Source of the DNA: Humulus lupulus | Taxonomy: Eukaryota; Streptophyta; Magnoliopsida; Rosales; Cannabaceae | Assembly: GCF_963169125.1 (NCBI RefSeq) | Contig: NC_084802.1 | Span: 21,173,107 to 21,237,106, forward strand | Reading direction: 5' to 3' | Length of the DNA stretch: 64,000 bases | Shown: one piece after another, positions 22,993-34,420 of the stretch | Position numbering within the stretch: the stretch's first letter is position 1 | Layout: each line of letters starts with the position of its first letter | Made by a program: the position numbers and the translations under genes | Notes under the pieces: model-generated | Seen by the model: the letters and a program-made list of their open reading frames with translations, nothing else | Database searches by the model: none | What the model was told of the DNA's origin: nothing

Positions 22993-23576
22993 ACCAAATG
23001 AGGGAGGAGAGAGGAAGAGAGAGAAATATCGCGAGGGAGAGAGGAGAGACTAAGAGAGAGTTTTCTATATTTATAATTATGGTAATCCATTTTTTATATT
23101 TGATGGAATTTCCATATTTTAAGTTTTCTTTTTTCTTTCAAAACTTCCATGAAACACATATCAAATCCACAAGCAGTCATAGTATTTTGTGTAGCATATC
23201 CCTTCCTACGAATATATGGGATTTGCTCATTTATTGGAAGTGATTCACAGACATGATTCCCATCAATAGCACCAATGCAGTTATACCAAATGAGGGAGGA
23301 GAGAGGAAGAGAGAGAAATATCGCGAGGGAGAGAGGAGAGACTAAGAGAGAGTTTTCTATATTTATAATTATGGTAATCCATTTTTTATATTTGATGGAA
23401 TTTCCATATTTTAAGTTTTCTTTTTTCTTTCAAAACTTCCATGAAACACATATCAAATTCACAAGCAGTCATAGTATTTTGTGTAGCATATCCCCTCCTA
23501 CCAATATATGGGATTTGCTCATTTATTGGAAGTGATTCACAGACATGATTCCCATCAATAGCACCAATGCAGTTAT
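22993..23576. repeat. 292-bp tandem duplication including a transposase fragment
   Basis: Copies 22993-23284 and 23285-23576 differ at only a few positions. Each holds a GAGAGAGGAAG-rich stretch and, on the - strand, the first catalytic part of a PIF/Harbinger transposase (NCIGAIDGNHVCESLP). Confidence 0.92.
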
Positions 23577-24124
23577 ATTAAATTTAGGTATCAAATAAAA
23601 TTGTGTTGAATGTAAACAAGTACACAAGTTCTACCAATTAAAAAGAAAACAAATGAAAACTAACCTTAAAATGTGGCCAATATTTACTATTATTTATGGT
23701 ATAAAGCAGGGTTTCTACATAATTTTCAGGTGACCTGATTTCATCAAAAGCAAAGGCAGCCATTTTTTCTAGCACAATGTCTAAATGTCTATTCACCATC
23801 TCGCTCAAATGTTGAAATTTATCTTCTATTATTCTCTTTCCAAATTCATGTCCTAAAGTCATAAAAAACATGCCTACTACTTCTTCAAGCATAACTCTAG
23901 AAGATTTTAATCCATAACTTCTTAACCCATCACATAATTTAACAAAAAACGTGTGTTTCCACTCGAAATTTCTCACGACAATGTACATCATTTCCCTCAA
24001 GTATTTCTTGTATAAATTTGCATCCCGTATGAGGAAAATTTCTACATGGTTCCTTCACTACAAAATTATTGAAATGGTATACTATTGTTCTTGTAACAAT
24101 AAGAATAAGTTCATCATCTTCCAT
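23160..24124 (-). pseudogene. PIF/Harbinger transposase (DDE_Tnp_4), truncated
   Basis: Transposase remnant read on -. It starts at ATG 24124 (MEDDELILIVTRTIVYHFNN). A frameshift near 23940 leads into the N-terminal helical domain (VKLCDGLRSYGLKSSRVMLEE, VGMFFMTLGHEFGKRIIEDK) and ends at NSKYWPHFK near 23666. After a short non-coding gap the catalytic domain begins with NCIGAIDGNHVCESLPINE, whose Asp is the first DDE residue. It runs through IPYIRRKGYATQNTMTACGFDM and then stops. The second Asp and the Glu are missing, so it cannot be active. The catalytic start is present twice because of the 292-bp tandem duplication. Confidence 0.85.
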
Positions 24125-24129
24125 GTCAT

Positions 24130-24779
24130 TTAAATAGTTTGTTCGACATACTCATCATGCGTATAATCATCTGAATAAGTTTCCATCCTCTAACCAATTA
24201 CATCAAAATAAAAATATTAAGACTATAAGTGAGACACATATGTCCCAAAGTTTATATTTATAGCATTCAATGAGTTCAACATTTTTCTAACACATGACAT
24301 AAAGTTTCATATCTAATACAAGACATTAGCTTCAAAGTAAAATCACAAAAATATGTAATGACAACAATATGATAGCCAAAGTGTATATCTACAAAAAGAG
24401 ACGTTATATCACAAAATGTGTGTCAAATTTTCAAAATACTAGTTACTCTTTCAACCATCCAAGTGTTGATCATTTATCCACTCAAGTTAGTACTCAGGTT
24501 CTTTCAAAGCAACAAAAATCTCCCTATTTTCCTTCTTTGCAAACAACCTAGTTCCCAACTTGCAGAGTGAACCCATTGGTTGAACCTCTTGAATGCTACA
24601 ACTAGGTCAATCAGTTCTTATATACGAACTCCCGCTTTTAATAGCATCACAAATGTCATCAAGTTGCTCGGTTAACTTTGCTATTGTAGAATATTTTTTT
24701 TTCCTTTCTTGAATTGCTTTCTTTTTAATTCAAGTGCTTTCTCATGTCGATTTCTATATACCGTCTACTTCTTCATGGT
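24130..24779. other. Interior of the Harbinger remnant, non-coding
   Basis: AT-rich stretch between the two Harbinger genes. No gene of its own recognised. Confidence 0.5.
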
Positions 24780-25342
24780 TAGATTCTTCTGAATCTACCC
24801 CCAACAATAGCATCCACATTATCCCCATTAATAATGTCTTGCCTATACAATTGGGGCAATAACCCATATGACAGTGTCCAAGCTCTAGCTCCTATAGCTG
24901 TAACATCCCTAAATAATTCGTCTAACTTGAATGCGTGCTCCAAACCCTTGATTCTAAATTTTGAAGCTTCTCGACATTTCTGCTATATATATATATATAT
25001 ATTAGTTAGTAAGACTATAACCATGTGAATGACAAAAATGATTGTTTATGTAACATACTTGTAATTTAGCTTCTCACCAGTCAGTCGTAATATCAACGGT
25101 TTGTCTTTTCATGTCCCAACAAAGTCCAGTTTCTCCTCTTAGCAATGCATCCCACAGTTACAAATATTTTTTAACATTATCCCAATGATTCTTTAACTGT
25201 TTTCGATCATAGTTTCTTGATGTGGCCTTGTTAAATTTTTCTATAAAAAATTTCCAACCTAATTTGCTCAAATGTTTTCCATTTCTTGTTCAACTGCCAA
25301 ATCAACCCAAATTTCAAATGTTTTTACCATGTGCTCCTTCAT
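24780..25342 (-). pseudogene. PIF/Harbinger ORF1, Myb/SANT-like DNA-binding protein
   Basis: Companion protein of PIF/Harbinger elements that binds the element ends together with the transposase. Exon 1 (25342-25059, -) holds the Myb/SANT-like domain with FNKATSRNYDRKQLKNHWDN, ALLRGETGLCWD and DWxEAKLQ. Exon 2 starts at 24979 after a GTATGT...GCAG intron containing a TA repeat, and reads KCREASKFRIKGLEHAFKLD, then LFRDVTAIGARAW, ending near 24780. A frameshift near 25270 and at least two stops (TAA after KKYL, TGA in DWxEA) make it a pseudogene. It lies upstream of the transposase on the same strand, as in intact elements. Confidence 0.8.
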
Positions 25343-25440
25343 TGTTCATCTACTTTAAATTTTGAATATAATTAAACTAGCAAGAGAACAAATAATAACA
25401 ATAACAATAATAAATCAAACATAGTTCCTGTTTAATATGT

Positions 25441-25556
25441 ACCAACTAGGGCGTTTATACGTTGATTTATTTGAGCCTACTATAACACTGATCTATGTAC
25501 CAACTAGGGCGTTTATACATTGATTTATTTGAGCCTATTATAACACTGATCTATGT
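25441..25556. repeat. 58-bp tandem duplication
   Basis: Two adjacent copies (25441-25498 and 25499-25556) begin ACCAACTAGGGCGTTTATAC and differ at about two positions. Non-coding. Confidence 0.9.
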
Positions 25557-25606
25557 AAAATTTAATTACTTTAATAACCATTTTGGGCCACAAGCAATAT
25601 TTAATA

Positions 25607-27665
25607 GGAAAATTTACAGAAAATACTAATTTTAACCAATTTTTTTTTAACCAATTTTTTTTTCATTTTTACTTTTGCATAGTGGTTTTAACTTTTATAC
25701 GATTTCTTTACTTTTTTAATTTCTCATATACGATTTTGGTCACTCCCACATCCTTTTCACACGCAGAATTTTGTCTACAGTTTATTTTGAATTTTTTATT
25801 AAATGAAAGTGTGTAACAGGGATAGTTTTTTTTTATAAATATATTAATGGGAGCTTACTTTTGTTACACGTGTAGAAAAAAAAAAACAAACAAAATTTTG
25901 TTATATGTGTAAAAATGCATTTTGGTGAGGGATATGCATGCATTACACGTGTCAACATGATAACTTTCCATATACGACATAAATATATACATACTGACAA
26001 AAAAATTTGCATGGTCATTTTCCTACTTAGTAGGTATATTATTATTATATTATCTTTATATATAAAAAGTAAATAAAATAAAATAAAAACATATCCATGT
26101 AATAATGGTTTTTCACCTATAAGGATAGCTATTCATCATAAAATCCAGTTCATGCATGCGTGCCACTTTTTTTTTTTACTATGGATGTTTGTGATAGACT
26201 TAATGCCACCTATTCTTGAATAATTGTATAAGAATAGTCTAGAAACAAAAGCTTGTTAGAACCTATTATCTCTCATTTTTCTTTTATTGTGCCCAATGTC
26301 TCTTCTATCCATTTCTTTCTTTCATTCTTTCCTCCTCTTTTTCTTCTTCTTCTTCAAATTTTCACGGCAACACTACTGTCAGAGATCGTTGTTATTGACT
26401 TGTTTATTTTGTGGTGATCTGGCGTTGACTGCACATCTCTTGGACATGTCATAATTGTTGTGGTGTTTATGTGAGATTGAACTTGTGTTTTTTTTTCTTT
26501 TCTTGTGGTTCCCCAATATCCCATACCCATTTCACTTTCTATTCATCTTTTCAATTTTCCTTTTTTTAGAAATCAATATGATACACTGCCCATTATCTCT
26601 CTTTTTTTGTTTCTTGAGCCCAACACCTATCTGTCTATCTCTTTTTATATTCCTTCTTCTTCTTCTTCTTCTTCAAATATTTACAACTACACGTTGAATT
26701 GTTGTTGCTTTGATATTGCTCTTGCGTTGACTATACATTTTTATGGATTATGCCATAGTTGTTATGGTGTTTATCTGAGATCGATCTTGTGTTGTTTTTC
26801 ATTTTCATGGATTAATTCATTTTGTGTGTCATATTATTGTGTTACTATTGACTCTCTAGATGTGAAAAATACAATGATTGATTGTGTTGCCTTATTTTTA
26901 GTGGCTGATAGCATTATTTCACTTGATACTATAGTTGAATGATCTTTGTTTATGGGTTACAGCGTCATTGCTCATACAATTTCTCAACAAAGTCTTCATA
27001 TTTGCAATCATTTGGTGTAAATTCTTTACTTGCTTTGAAATCAACATAATTCTTTTTTACCATCTAGTGTCCATTGCCTTGTAGCAGAATCGATATTGGA
27101 TTTTATTCTATGAAAGGTAAATAATCTCAGTTTTATTTATTTTTTAAAAATATTACAATGTTTTTTTTATATAAACACTAAAACAACCTGAAAACAACAC
27201 TGCATAAATGCTTGGATAAATATAAATTTCAAAATAATCCTCATGTTTTCACTATATTTTCTATTTTACCTCGTTTATTTGAAATTGTTTTTTTTTTCTT
27301 CCTTCTCCGATTCCAAATCTTACTAACTTTTTTTTATAAAATTTTCGTTGATATCTTGATGGTGGTCGAAGATGGTGATTTTCCGTTGCTGATCACAAAC
27401 GATTTTCAAGGTGATTGGATCGAGTTATCGTTGTGGTGTTTCTTTTTGAACTGGTCTCCGGCATCCATGGAGTTTTTCCGTTGCTCGGAGCTCCTTGTTG
27501 TGGGTGATACACGAAGGATCAGAAGCTCTTTCCCTGTGAGAGAGTGTTTACGACCAAATCGTATTTTTGAAAAAAAAATGTTTAATGTCGTATAAATGTA
27601 AAAATATGCGTATAGCCGTATAAAAGTAATTTTTGGGTTGTAATCGTGTATACCAGAAAAGACCC
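25607..27665. mobile_element. MULE-like element with 9-bp TSD
   Basis: A 2059-bp segment is flanked by a perfect 9-bp direct repeat TATTTAATA (25598-25606 and 27666-27674), the TSD length of Mutator-like elements. It starts GGAAAATTTACAG and ends in GACCC. The two ends are degenerate inverted repeats sharing ACTTTTATACG and ATACGATTTGGTC-type words over about 130 bp. No transposase was found, so it would be non-autonomous. The interior has a diverged direct repeat of about 300 bp (around 26262-26530 and 26589-26810, with CTTCTTCTTC runs). An open frame at 27359-27595 has no recognised similarity and could be captured host sequence or chance. Confidence 0.65.
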
Positions 27666-27674
27666 TATTTAATA

Positions 27675-28131
27675 CAGTAAGAAGAGGAAAAGGAAACCTA
27701 AATTGGTATGGTTAGGACTTGAATACCAAAGTTCATTCATTTATTTTAATATACTTCAAACAATAATTACCACTTAAAAAATTTCTATTAATATTTAATC
27801 AGTCGTATATTTTTATTAATATTTTCATTAAATAATAGATTTTTTTTTTTGTAATTTGTTGTGAGTTATAAACAATAAAGAAGCAAAATGAGTTCTTTGG
27901 AAAAATCAAATTTAAGTTTTGATCTTAATAGGAAAAATATCAATAATTGGCTTTGATTTACGTATTATGCACTTAAATTTAGGACATAAATAATAATGAA
28001 AACAATATTTATATTCATATAAAATAGAGATTAGAGAATACCTATAAAGCCAGAATTTTGATGGTCTGCGTGGGTTGTGGAACAGAGGAGAAGCCGAAAC
28101 AAAAAGCACAAGGAAAAAAGATAAAAATAAG
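27675..28131. other. Intergenic, nothing recognised
   Basis: AT-rich sequence between the MULE-like element and the hAT-like element. No gene or repeat supported. Confidence 0.5.
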
Positions 28132-28249
28132 ATTCCAAGTAAAGCTATAAATGTGGGTGGCTCGGGCCGGTCCGACCCACATTTTTCGTGCCTCCGAATA
28201 ATTCAGGTTGGGCTGGGCTGACCCATATTTGAAAGAGTAAGCCCAGCAC

Positions 28250-28282
28250 GGCGCATGGGCCCGGCGCATGGGCCCGGCGCAT
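28250..28282. repeat. Tandem CGGCGCATGGGCC repeat in the hAT left arm
   Basis: Two and a half 13-bp units in the subterminal region of the hAT-like element. Such GC-rich subterminal repeats are often transposase binding sites. Confidence 0.7.
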
Positions 28283-28583
28283 GTCGTGCCGTGTCAGGCC
28301 AGCTCACTTTCCTTATCTGGGCCCACTTTTAGGCCAATTTTATTATTGCAAAAAAATGTAAGGATGAGGAATTGAACCCTCTACCTCCTCTTTAACAATC
28401 AATGGACTCACTACCAATCCAAACACATTTCTTTGTTTAAATTATAGTTTTAGATATTTTTATATATTTTTTAACAATACTTTGCACAAAATTATTTCAA
28501 AGATAATTATTAGAATTTGAATACCTAATAATAAATAATAAAAAATTTAACTCACAAATCTTAAAATAAATTAATATAATTAT

Positions 28584-29184
28584 TGTTGACCCTAGTTTTG
28601 GCTAACTGACATGGAGTCAAAATGCTTGATGTGGACAGATATGTTGGAATGAATATAATGACAAAAACAGTAAAGCACACAAGAATTTATAGTGGTTCGG
28701 CCCCAGAAACTGGTAATAACCTACGTCCACTTGAGCTATTATTGATATGAGATCTCAAAGGAGTGATCAAAGAACTAGGGTTCTATGAGTTTCACCAACC
28801 TCTGAAGAATAAACAATATATTGTAATGTAATAGCTTTAATTCTCTCGTAAATCTATAATCTCAAGTAATCAAAAAGCCAAAAGTCATTTCCTTGAACTA
28901 TCTTTCTCTATTTATAGGCTCAAGGAGGATTACGTCATTACAGATATTCTCTCCTAATTAATCGGATCATCAGGAATTATTGGAGACAATCTCGAGATTT
29001 ACTATGATCTTTACAAAATCATCTTGAAATATGCGGAGTGTACGACCATGCTGGTCGTAATAAAAACTCAACTGTTATGCTTGCAATATCTTACTGGTCG
29101 ATACTCTAACAGAACTCTGCCAGGATTCATCCACGTGTTAAGAAATCGCCTGCCACGTCATTCGTGCCTGTTTTTTGGATAACA
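28584..29184 (-). repeat. R2 3' LTR
   Basis: 601-bp LTR. On the - strand it has TATAAATA (28916-28909) and the GTGGACGTAGG...CCGAACCAC motif (28731-28688). Confidence 0.95.
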
Positions 29185-29200
29185 TTTGCCCCCAAGTTTA
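29185..29200 (-). other. R2 3' polypurine tract
   Basis: On the - strand TAAACTTGGGGGCAAA ends directly at the 3' LTR start, matching the R1 tract in its GGGGGCAAA core. Confidence 0.9.
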
Positions 29201-29419
29201 TTTATTACGATCAACAATAAATAAAGTTTAAGGAAACGACCCTTCGATTACCCCACCAGATCTGTTAGAGGAGTTCGTGTATCCTTGGGAAAAGTAACCT
29301 ACCCCTGTCCAATCACGGCTTTTCGGTTCTCAAGTAACCTCTTGACGGCTATCACCCTTCCCCATGCTTCGAAAAAGAGGAAACTGATGATTACTTCCTC
29401 TTTCATGCCACAGACAAAA

Positions 29420-29425
29420 TATATA
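29420..29425 (+). promoter_or_regulatory. TATA box of the R2 opposite-strand gene
   Basis: TATATA within AAAATATATAGCC, about 170 bases upstream of the leader-exon donor at 29595. The R1 gene has a TATA box at a matching distance. Confidence 0.55.
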
Positions 29426-29449
29426 GCCTTCCCAGAGTCTCATTTTCCT

Positions 29450-32400
29450 TTTTACGCAAGTTATTCCTCCTTCAGGAAACCCTAAAATCAGAACCTCCAT
29501 TCTCTCCTGGAGAGCATCTTCCAGCGTTTCAAGATCCAGCCCGTCAGTTCGTCGACGCCCGAAACTCTTTTACACCTCCACGATCTTTTCTCTGGTAAGT
29601 CTTAGAACTTTTATGCTCTTTATTTTTGTCGTGCATGCCTCTGTGAATTAACTATTAAGTTCTTATGTTCCTGGGTTGAGATGCATGACAGTAGGGGGTT
29701 TAATGGGTGATGATGTATAGGATGATATTTCTTTGCTATTAAGGAGTTACGAGTTAGTTTGATAGTTGAGATCACAAATTTTAGGACGTAAAACCGAAGT
29801 AAAAATTCGATTTTTATGCCAGTTGAAAAACTAAGTTTTTCCTGCCCTAAAAGGAGTTGAAAAGCTTTTTCAAAAACCTTTTTGCTTTCACTTTTTGATC
29901 TGTTTTTCAAACTGTTCGTGTGAAAAAATTAGTTTTTTGTTAGAATGTTGTTGTATAAAAGTTTGACTTTTATACACGACCATCGTTATTCTAAAAAACT
30001 TTCAAAATTCTTCATCCTCACCTCCCCATTCTTCTGTTCGCAGATTTTAATGCCAGATTTATGGGGAGGTGAGCGGCCAATCGACGACGATCTTCTGGCA
30101 CAACTGCTTGAAGGCGAAGAACAGCCGACCCATCGCGTTCACGAGATTCCATTTTCTAGAGTTTCTTCTTCTATACCTCAACCATCACCACCTCAAATGA
30201 CCCGCTCTAAATCTCCAGGAAAAAAGAAACCGAACCCTGAAAACAATCCAAATCCTTCTGCCCAGCCTGATTTGCAGGCTAGGATTCCCTCGACCAATGG
30301 TCGAGAAAACGTTGCCCCAGACCCTCGCATTCAAGTTAGGGCTCGCCCTCGGCATCAAAACCTTCCTTATGTCGAGTGGTATCTTTCTCCCACCAGCCAG
30401 GTGACTCCCCGGATGCTTGTCAATTACCTTAGGAAGTATCCTCTTACTGGGGTCAATCTCAAAATCCCTGCTGCTGACCAGAGGGCTAATTTGCCTGGGG
30501 GCGTCTACAGCGCTTGGTCAAGGTATCACATAGAGGCGGGGGCTACCCTTCCTCTACATCTATTTTATCAGGGGGTGGCCAACTACTTTGGTGTTGCCCC
30601 CTTTCAGATTACCCCTAACGGGTATAGAATGCTGGCCGCACTCTATATCCTTTATAAACTCAAAAAATGGCCAGAGCCCACCCCTCACGAGGTCAACTTC
30701 CTTTTTGACCTTAAGTCCAACCCTCAACAATACGGGACAGGCTTTTTTCATCTTTGTCACCAGGAAACAAACCGCACGTTCCTGAGTGACACTACCCATA
30801 TATCCAACGTGGGGAAATACAATCAGGAGTATTTCCTCACGCCAGACATGACTGCGAACAACTTGGCCTTCGCTCGAGGAGGTAAATGTCCCTTGTTACT
30901 GGTCGCTACTTTTCCTTAGCAAGTTCTTCTGCACTTCTATAAAGTATCTTGTGCCTTTCAGGACCATGGTTACGCCCGAACCCAACACCAGACATGGTGT
31001 TGAGGTCCAACGCACTGGCCAGGATGGCAGACGCTGAAAAAAGCGTTAAGTCCTTGGTCACTGATGAAAACCTGAGGCTATCTGGCCTCCTGGCTCCTCG
31101 TCAGGAAACGAGGGAACCCGTGGTGGCAGACGCCACTGCCGAGGGGCATCCCGTGCAGCAACCCCCAGCGTCTCCTCCCCGAAGGAGGCCAACGGGGGTT
31201 ACGATTAGGGAACCCACTGGCGGCCCTTCAGCAGAGAGGCATTTTGCGCCCCAAGGGAAGGGGAAACAAAAGGCAACAGAGTCCGTCATAGACTTGGATG
31301 AGTCTTCAGACGAAAACGGTACTGTTATTCTACTTTTAAATAACTTGCCAATTCCCTGTCACTTGTTTGACGGGGACGGAAATTTTACGTATACTCCAAA
31401 TCTAGGGCCAGACTTCTTCATGCCAGAGAGTGAGTGTATGACTAATAGAGTCAGTAGTGTAGCGACAAGTAGTTGTAGCTTGGGTATTAAACTTTGTGAC
31501 CTCTTTTTTGATTTGCCATGATTTTTTTATCTATTTTGTCTTACTATCTGCATGCTTATATTTTTCTACAGAGATGGCTTCCCCCAATGTTTTCGATCTA
31601 TACCAGACTCAGGAGGAGGAGGAAGTTCCCCTGGTCTGCCGGAAGAAATTAGCTAGGAGACATGACAGCGAATCACCCTCGGCCAAGAAGGGTCGAGCAG
31701 CTGATCCTCCTAAGGATGGGCCCTCTGGCCAAGTTTCTGCTCAAACACCTGCCTCTGTTGAGAAGGAGGCAGCACCTGCCACCACCAACCCTCCGCCTGC
31801 GGCTCAAAAAGAACAGGCCCAACAAACCGAACTTCCTGGGTCCCGACTCTCGAGCCGTTCCCTGTGATCAGCTAAAGATCGCCTTGCTCACATCCTGAAG
31901 CATGGTCGTTGCAGGGAAGCAATGGCTGAAGCTGAGAGCATGGGGGTCGATCAGATCCTCAATAGGGCTCTTAACGAAGTGGCCAGTGTAAGTATTCTTT
32001 CTCTTGGCCTTTATCTTTCCTTCTTGTAATATAGCCTAACTTTTATCCTTTGACTGCAGGCCATGCTGACAATGACTGCTGCTCGTACTCGTGCTAGTGC
32101 TAGCATCGAGCAGTCTCGGGCGAAGGTCATCGAGGAGCTTCGGGCTGCAGAGGCTAGACATGCTGGGGAGTTGGAGGTGGTCACCCAGCAGAAGGATGCT
32201 CTGGTGACAGAGCTGGCTGAGAAGGAAGCTTCTCAGGAAACTCTGAGGAAGCAAAGGGATGACTACCTAGAGTCCAGCCGAATTCAATGGCGTGAATTCA
32301 AGAAACTTAGGGAGGAGCACCTCGCTAAGGACGCGACCATTGCTGTTCTCAAAAGCCAGGTGGAACAGCTCAAGCTCACTAATGCCAAGGACCTGGAGAG

Positions 32401-32656
32401 GTACAAGAACGCGACACTTCGGTGTTTCTATGATTTTTGGAAACACAACAGGGGTGTCGACTTCAGCTACCTCCCAGATGACGCCAGGAATGCCGAGTTA
32501 GCCCGCTGTACTGCTCGGTTGGCTGCCGAAGAGAGAGCTAGAGTTCTTGCTTCCCTGAGCATTCAGCCAGCTGCCGGAGTGGAGGGAGGAGAAGCCACCG
32601 GGGACGTAGTCGACCAGAGTGCTGAACAAGATCCTCCTGCTCCTAATGCTCCTTGA
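29450..32656 (+). pseudogene. R2 opposite-strand spliced gene (Transposase_28-like), one stop codon
   Basis: Homologue of the R1 gene, antisense to and convergent with gag-pol; role unknown. Proposed model: leader exon ending 29594 (start approximate), leader intron 29595-30043, then exons 30050 (ATG)-30881, 30962-31429, 31572-31987 and 32060-32656 (TGA). All introns are GT/AG and frames join exactly to 771 codons. The only damage seen is TGA at 31865-31867 in exon 3. Exon 1: acidic start (MPDLWGGERPIDDDLLAQLL), Pro-rich linker, then the domain with VYSAWSRYHIEAGATLPL and FGVAPFQITPNGYRMLAALY, resembling the Pfam-type 'putative gypsy type transposon' domain. Exon 2: disordered, with DLDESSDENGT. 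Exon 3: basic and Pro-rich. Exon 4: Glu/Lys-rich coiled coil. It might be a regulatory or nuclear protein; this is inference. Confidence 0.8.
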
Positions 32657-33349
32657 AGTTTTTATTCTTTTAATTTTCTTTAATTACACGACCCACAGGT
32701 CGGGATGTAAAGACTAAATTTTATTTTTAATTTTGCTGCATGGGCAGCATAGTTTCCTTTTACTTTGAACAATTACATCCAAGCAGTACTGCTTGCGGTG
32801 TAAAAAAATTCCTTTTGATATTATAATATTTCTTGCTTATTATAACATCTGTTCGCATAACCGAACTCAACATAGTACTTTGGCTTGATTTAACAAAATA
32901 TAAAATTTGAAAAATACTCTAAGTACCGTAGCATGCTTTCACTTATTTTGTTCATGTGTTTACATACCTCTTGGTATGCTTTGCTATCGATGTACCTTAT
33001 ATGCCCCCCAAGTGACTGAGGAGCTTTAGGTCCTTGGTCACTTGCCTTGACCACAACCTGTACGAACATTACTGCTCGATAGGAAATGCAACACTTATAA
33101 TACAACAAAACAACACACGTAATGAACAAATACTTGTAAAAAAAGAATTTACAAAGGTTGGCAAGAATGACTGGCTGCGCACAGTCCCTTATAATTCTCG
33201 TATTAAAATGGACTAAACATGTCTTTACGAGTGATCTTAAAAAGATCTTACACTTATAAGCGATTAGCCATATAACATGGCTAACCCTTTTTCAAAACTT
33301 GTAAAAAGTAAAAATCAATACAAGCCAATACTTTAAAAAGAAATGTTTA
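32657..33349 (-). other. R2 spacer between convergent genes, with polypurine block
   Basis: Non-coding. At 33013-32990 on - it reads CTTGGGGGGCAT, 4 bases, GGTACAT, the same arrangement as 10113-10133 in R1. Otherwise no feature recognised. Confidence 0.55.
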
Positions 33350-34420
33350 CTAATAATACTTGCGCAGGTGTTCTCCGTTCCAATAGCGTGGAACGAGATC
33401 TCCATTTAAGCGTGCAAGTTTGTAGGTGCCTGGATGAAGGACTTCTTCAATCTGGTAAGATCCTTCCCAGTTTGGTCCGAGTACTCCAGCAGTTGGGTCG
33501 CGGGTGTTTAAGAAAACTCGTTGAAGTACTAGATCTCCGACGTTGAACTTTCTTTCTTTCACCTTTGAGTTAAAATACCGGGCGACTTTTTGCTGGTACG
33601 CAGCTACTCGGAGTTGGGCTTTTTCTCGTTTCTCGTCAAGCGAGTCTAGGGACTCCATCAACAGTTGGCTATTCTGGTCTTGGTCATATGTGATTCTTCG
33701 ATGTGAGGGCGGATCTAACTCTACTGGCAACATGGCTTCATACCCGTATGCTAAGGAAAACGTGATATGACCTGTCGCTGTTCGATGAGAAGTTCTATAC
33801 GACCAGAGTACTTCAGGCAGCTGTTCTGGCCATGCTCCTTTAGCGTCTTCGAGTCTTTTCTTCAGGGTATCTTTAAGTGTTTTATTCACTGCTTCGACTT
33901 GCCCATTTGCTTGTGGATGCGCAACTGAAGAAAAGCTTTTGACAATTCCATGCCTTTCGCAGAAGTCTGTGAATAAGTCACTGTCAAACTGGGTGCCGTT
34001 GTCTGAGATAATTTTTTGAGGCAGACCATATCGGCAACACAATGTTCTTGATGACAAAGTCAAGAAATTTCTTGGTTGTTATGGTAGCGTGCGGCTCAGC
34101 TTCAGCCCATTTGGTGAAGTAGTCGACTGCTACGACTGCGTATTTTACTCCACCCTTTCCCGTTGGCAAGGATCCAATCAAATCTATACCCCATACTGCG
34201 AAAGGCCAAGGACTCTGCATCTGCTTTAACTCGTTGGGAGTTGCGCATGGGATCTTGGAAAATCTCTGACACTTATCGCATTTTCACACAAAATCCATTG
34301 AGTCTTCGTTCATAGTCGGCCAGAAATAACCCTGCCTCAGAATCTTTTTCGACAAGCTCTGCCCCCAGCGTGATCCTCACAGAAGCCTTCATGTACTTCC
34401 CTCATTAGTTCTTTAGCCTT
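33350..34420 (-). pseudogene. R2 integrase
   Basis: The - strand reads from HEGFCEDHAGG (zinc region, frameshifted near 34340) through PWPFAVWGIDLIGSLPTGKG. The first catalytic Asp is in VAVDYFTKWAEAEP (34124-34122). A frameshift near 34030 follows, then the second Asp in IISDNGTQFDSD (about 34003) and the Glu in NGQVEAVNKT (33895-33893). The C-terminal GSYQIEEVLHPGTYKLARL ends at KYY and stop at 33350. All three catalytic residues are readable, but two frame breaks separate them. Confidence 0.9.

Noticed and set aside
26455..26942. Two overlapping open frames rich in Phe/Leu/Ser
   Set aside because: Low-complexity CTT/TTC sequence within the MULE-like element; composition explains them.
28365..28440. 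tRNA-like sequence with a GGTTCAATTCC B-box on the - strand
   Set aside because: No A-box, no cloverleaf or acceptor stem could be formed; it is part of the hAT-like element.
29945..30049. Upstream ATG at 29945 as the start of the R2 antisense gene
   Set aside because: It lies within the proposed leader intron, and R1 starts at the ATG directly after the matching acceptor; ATG 30050 is preferred.
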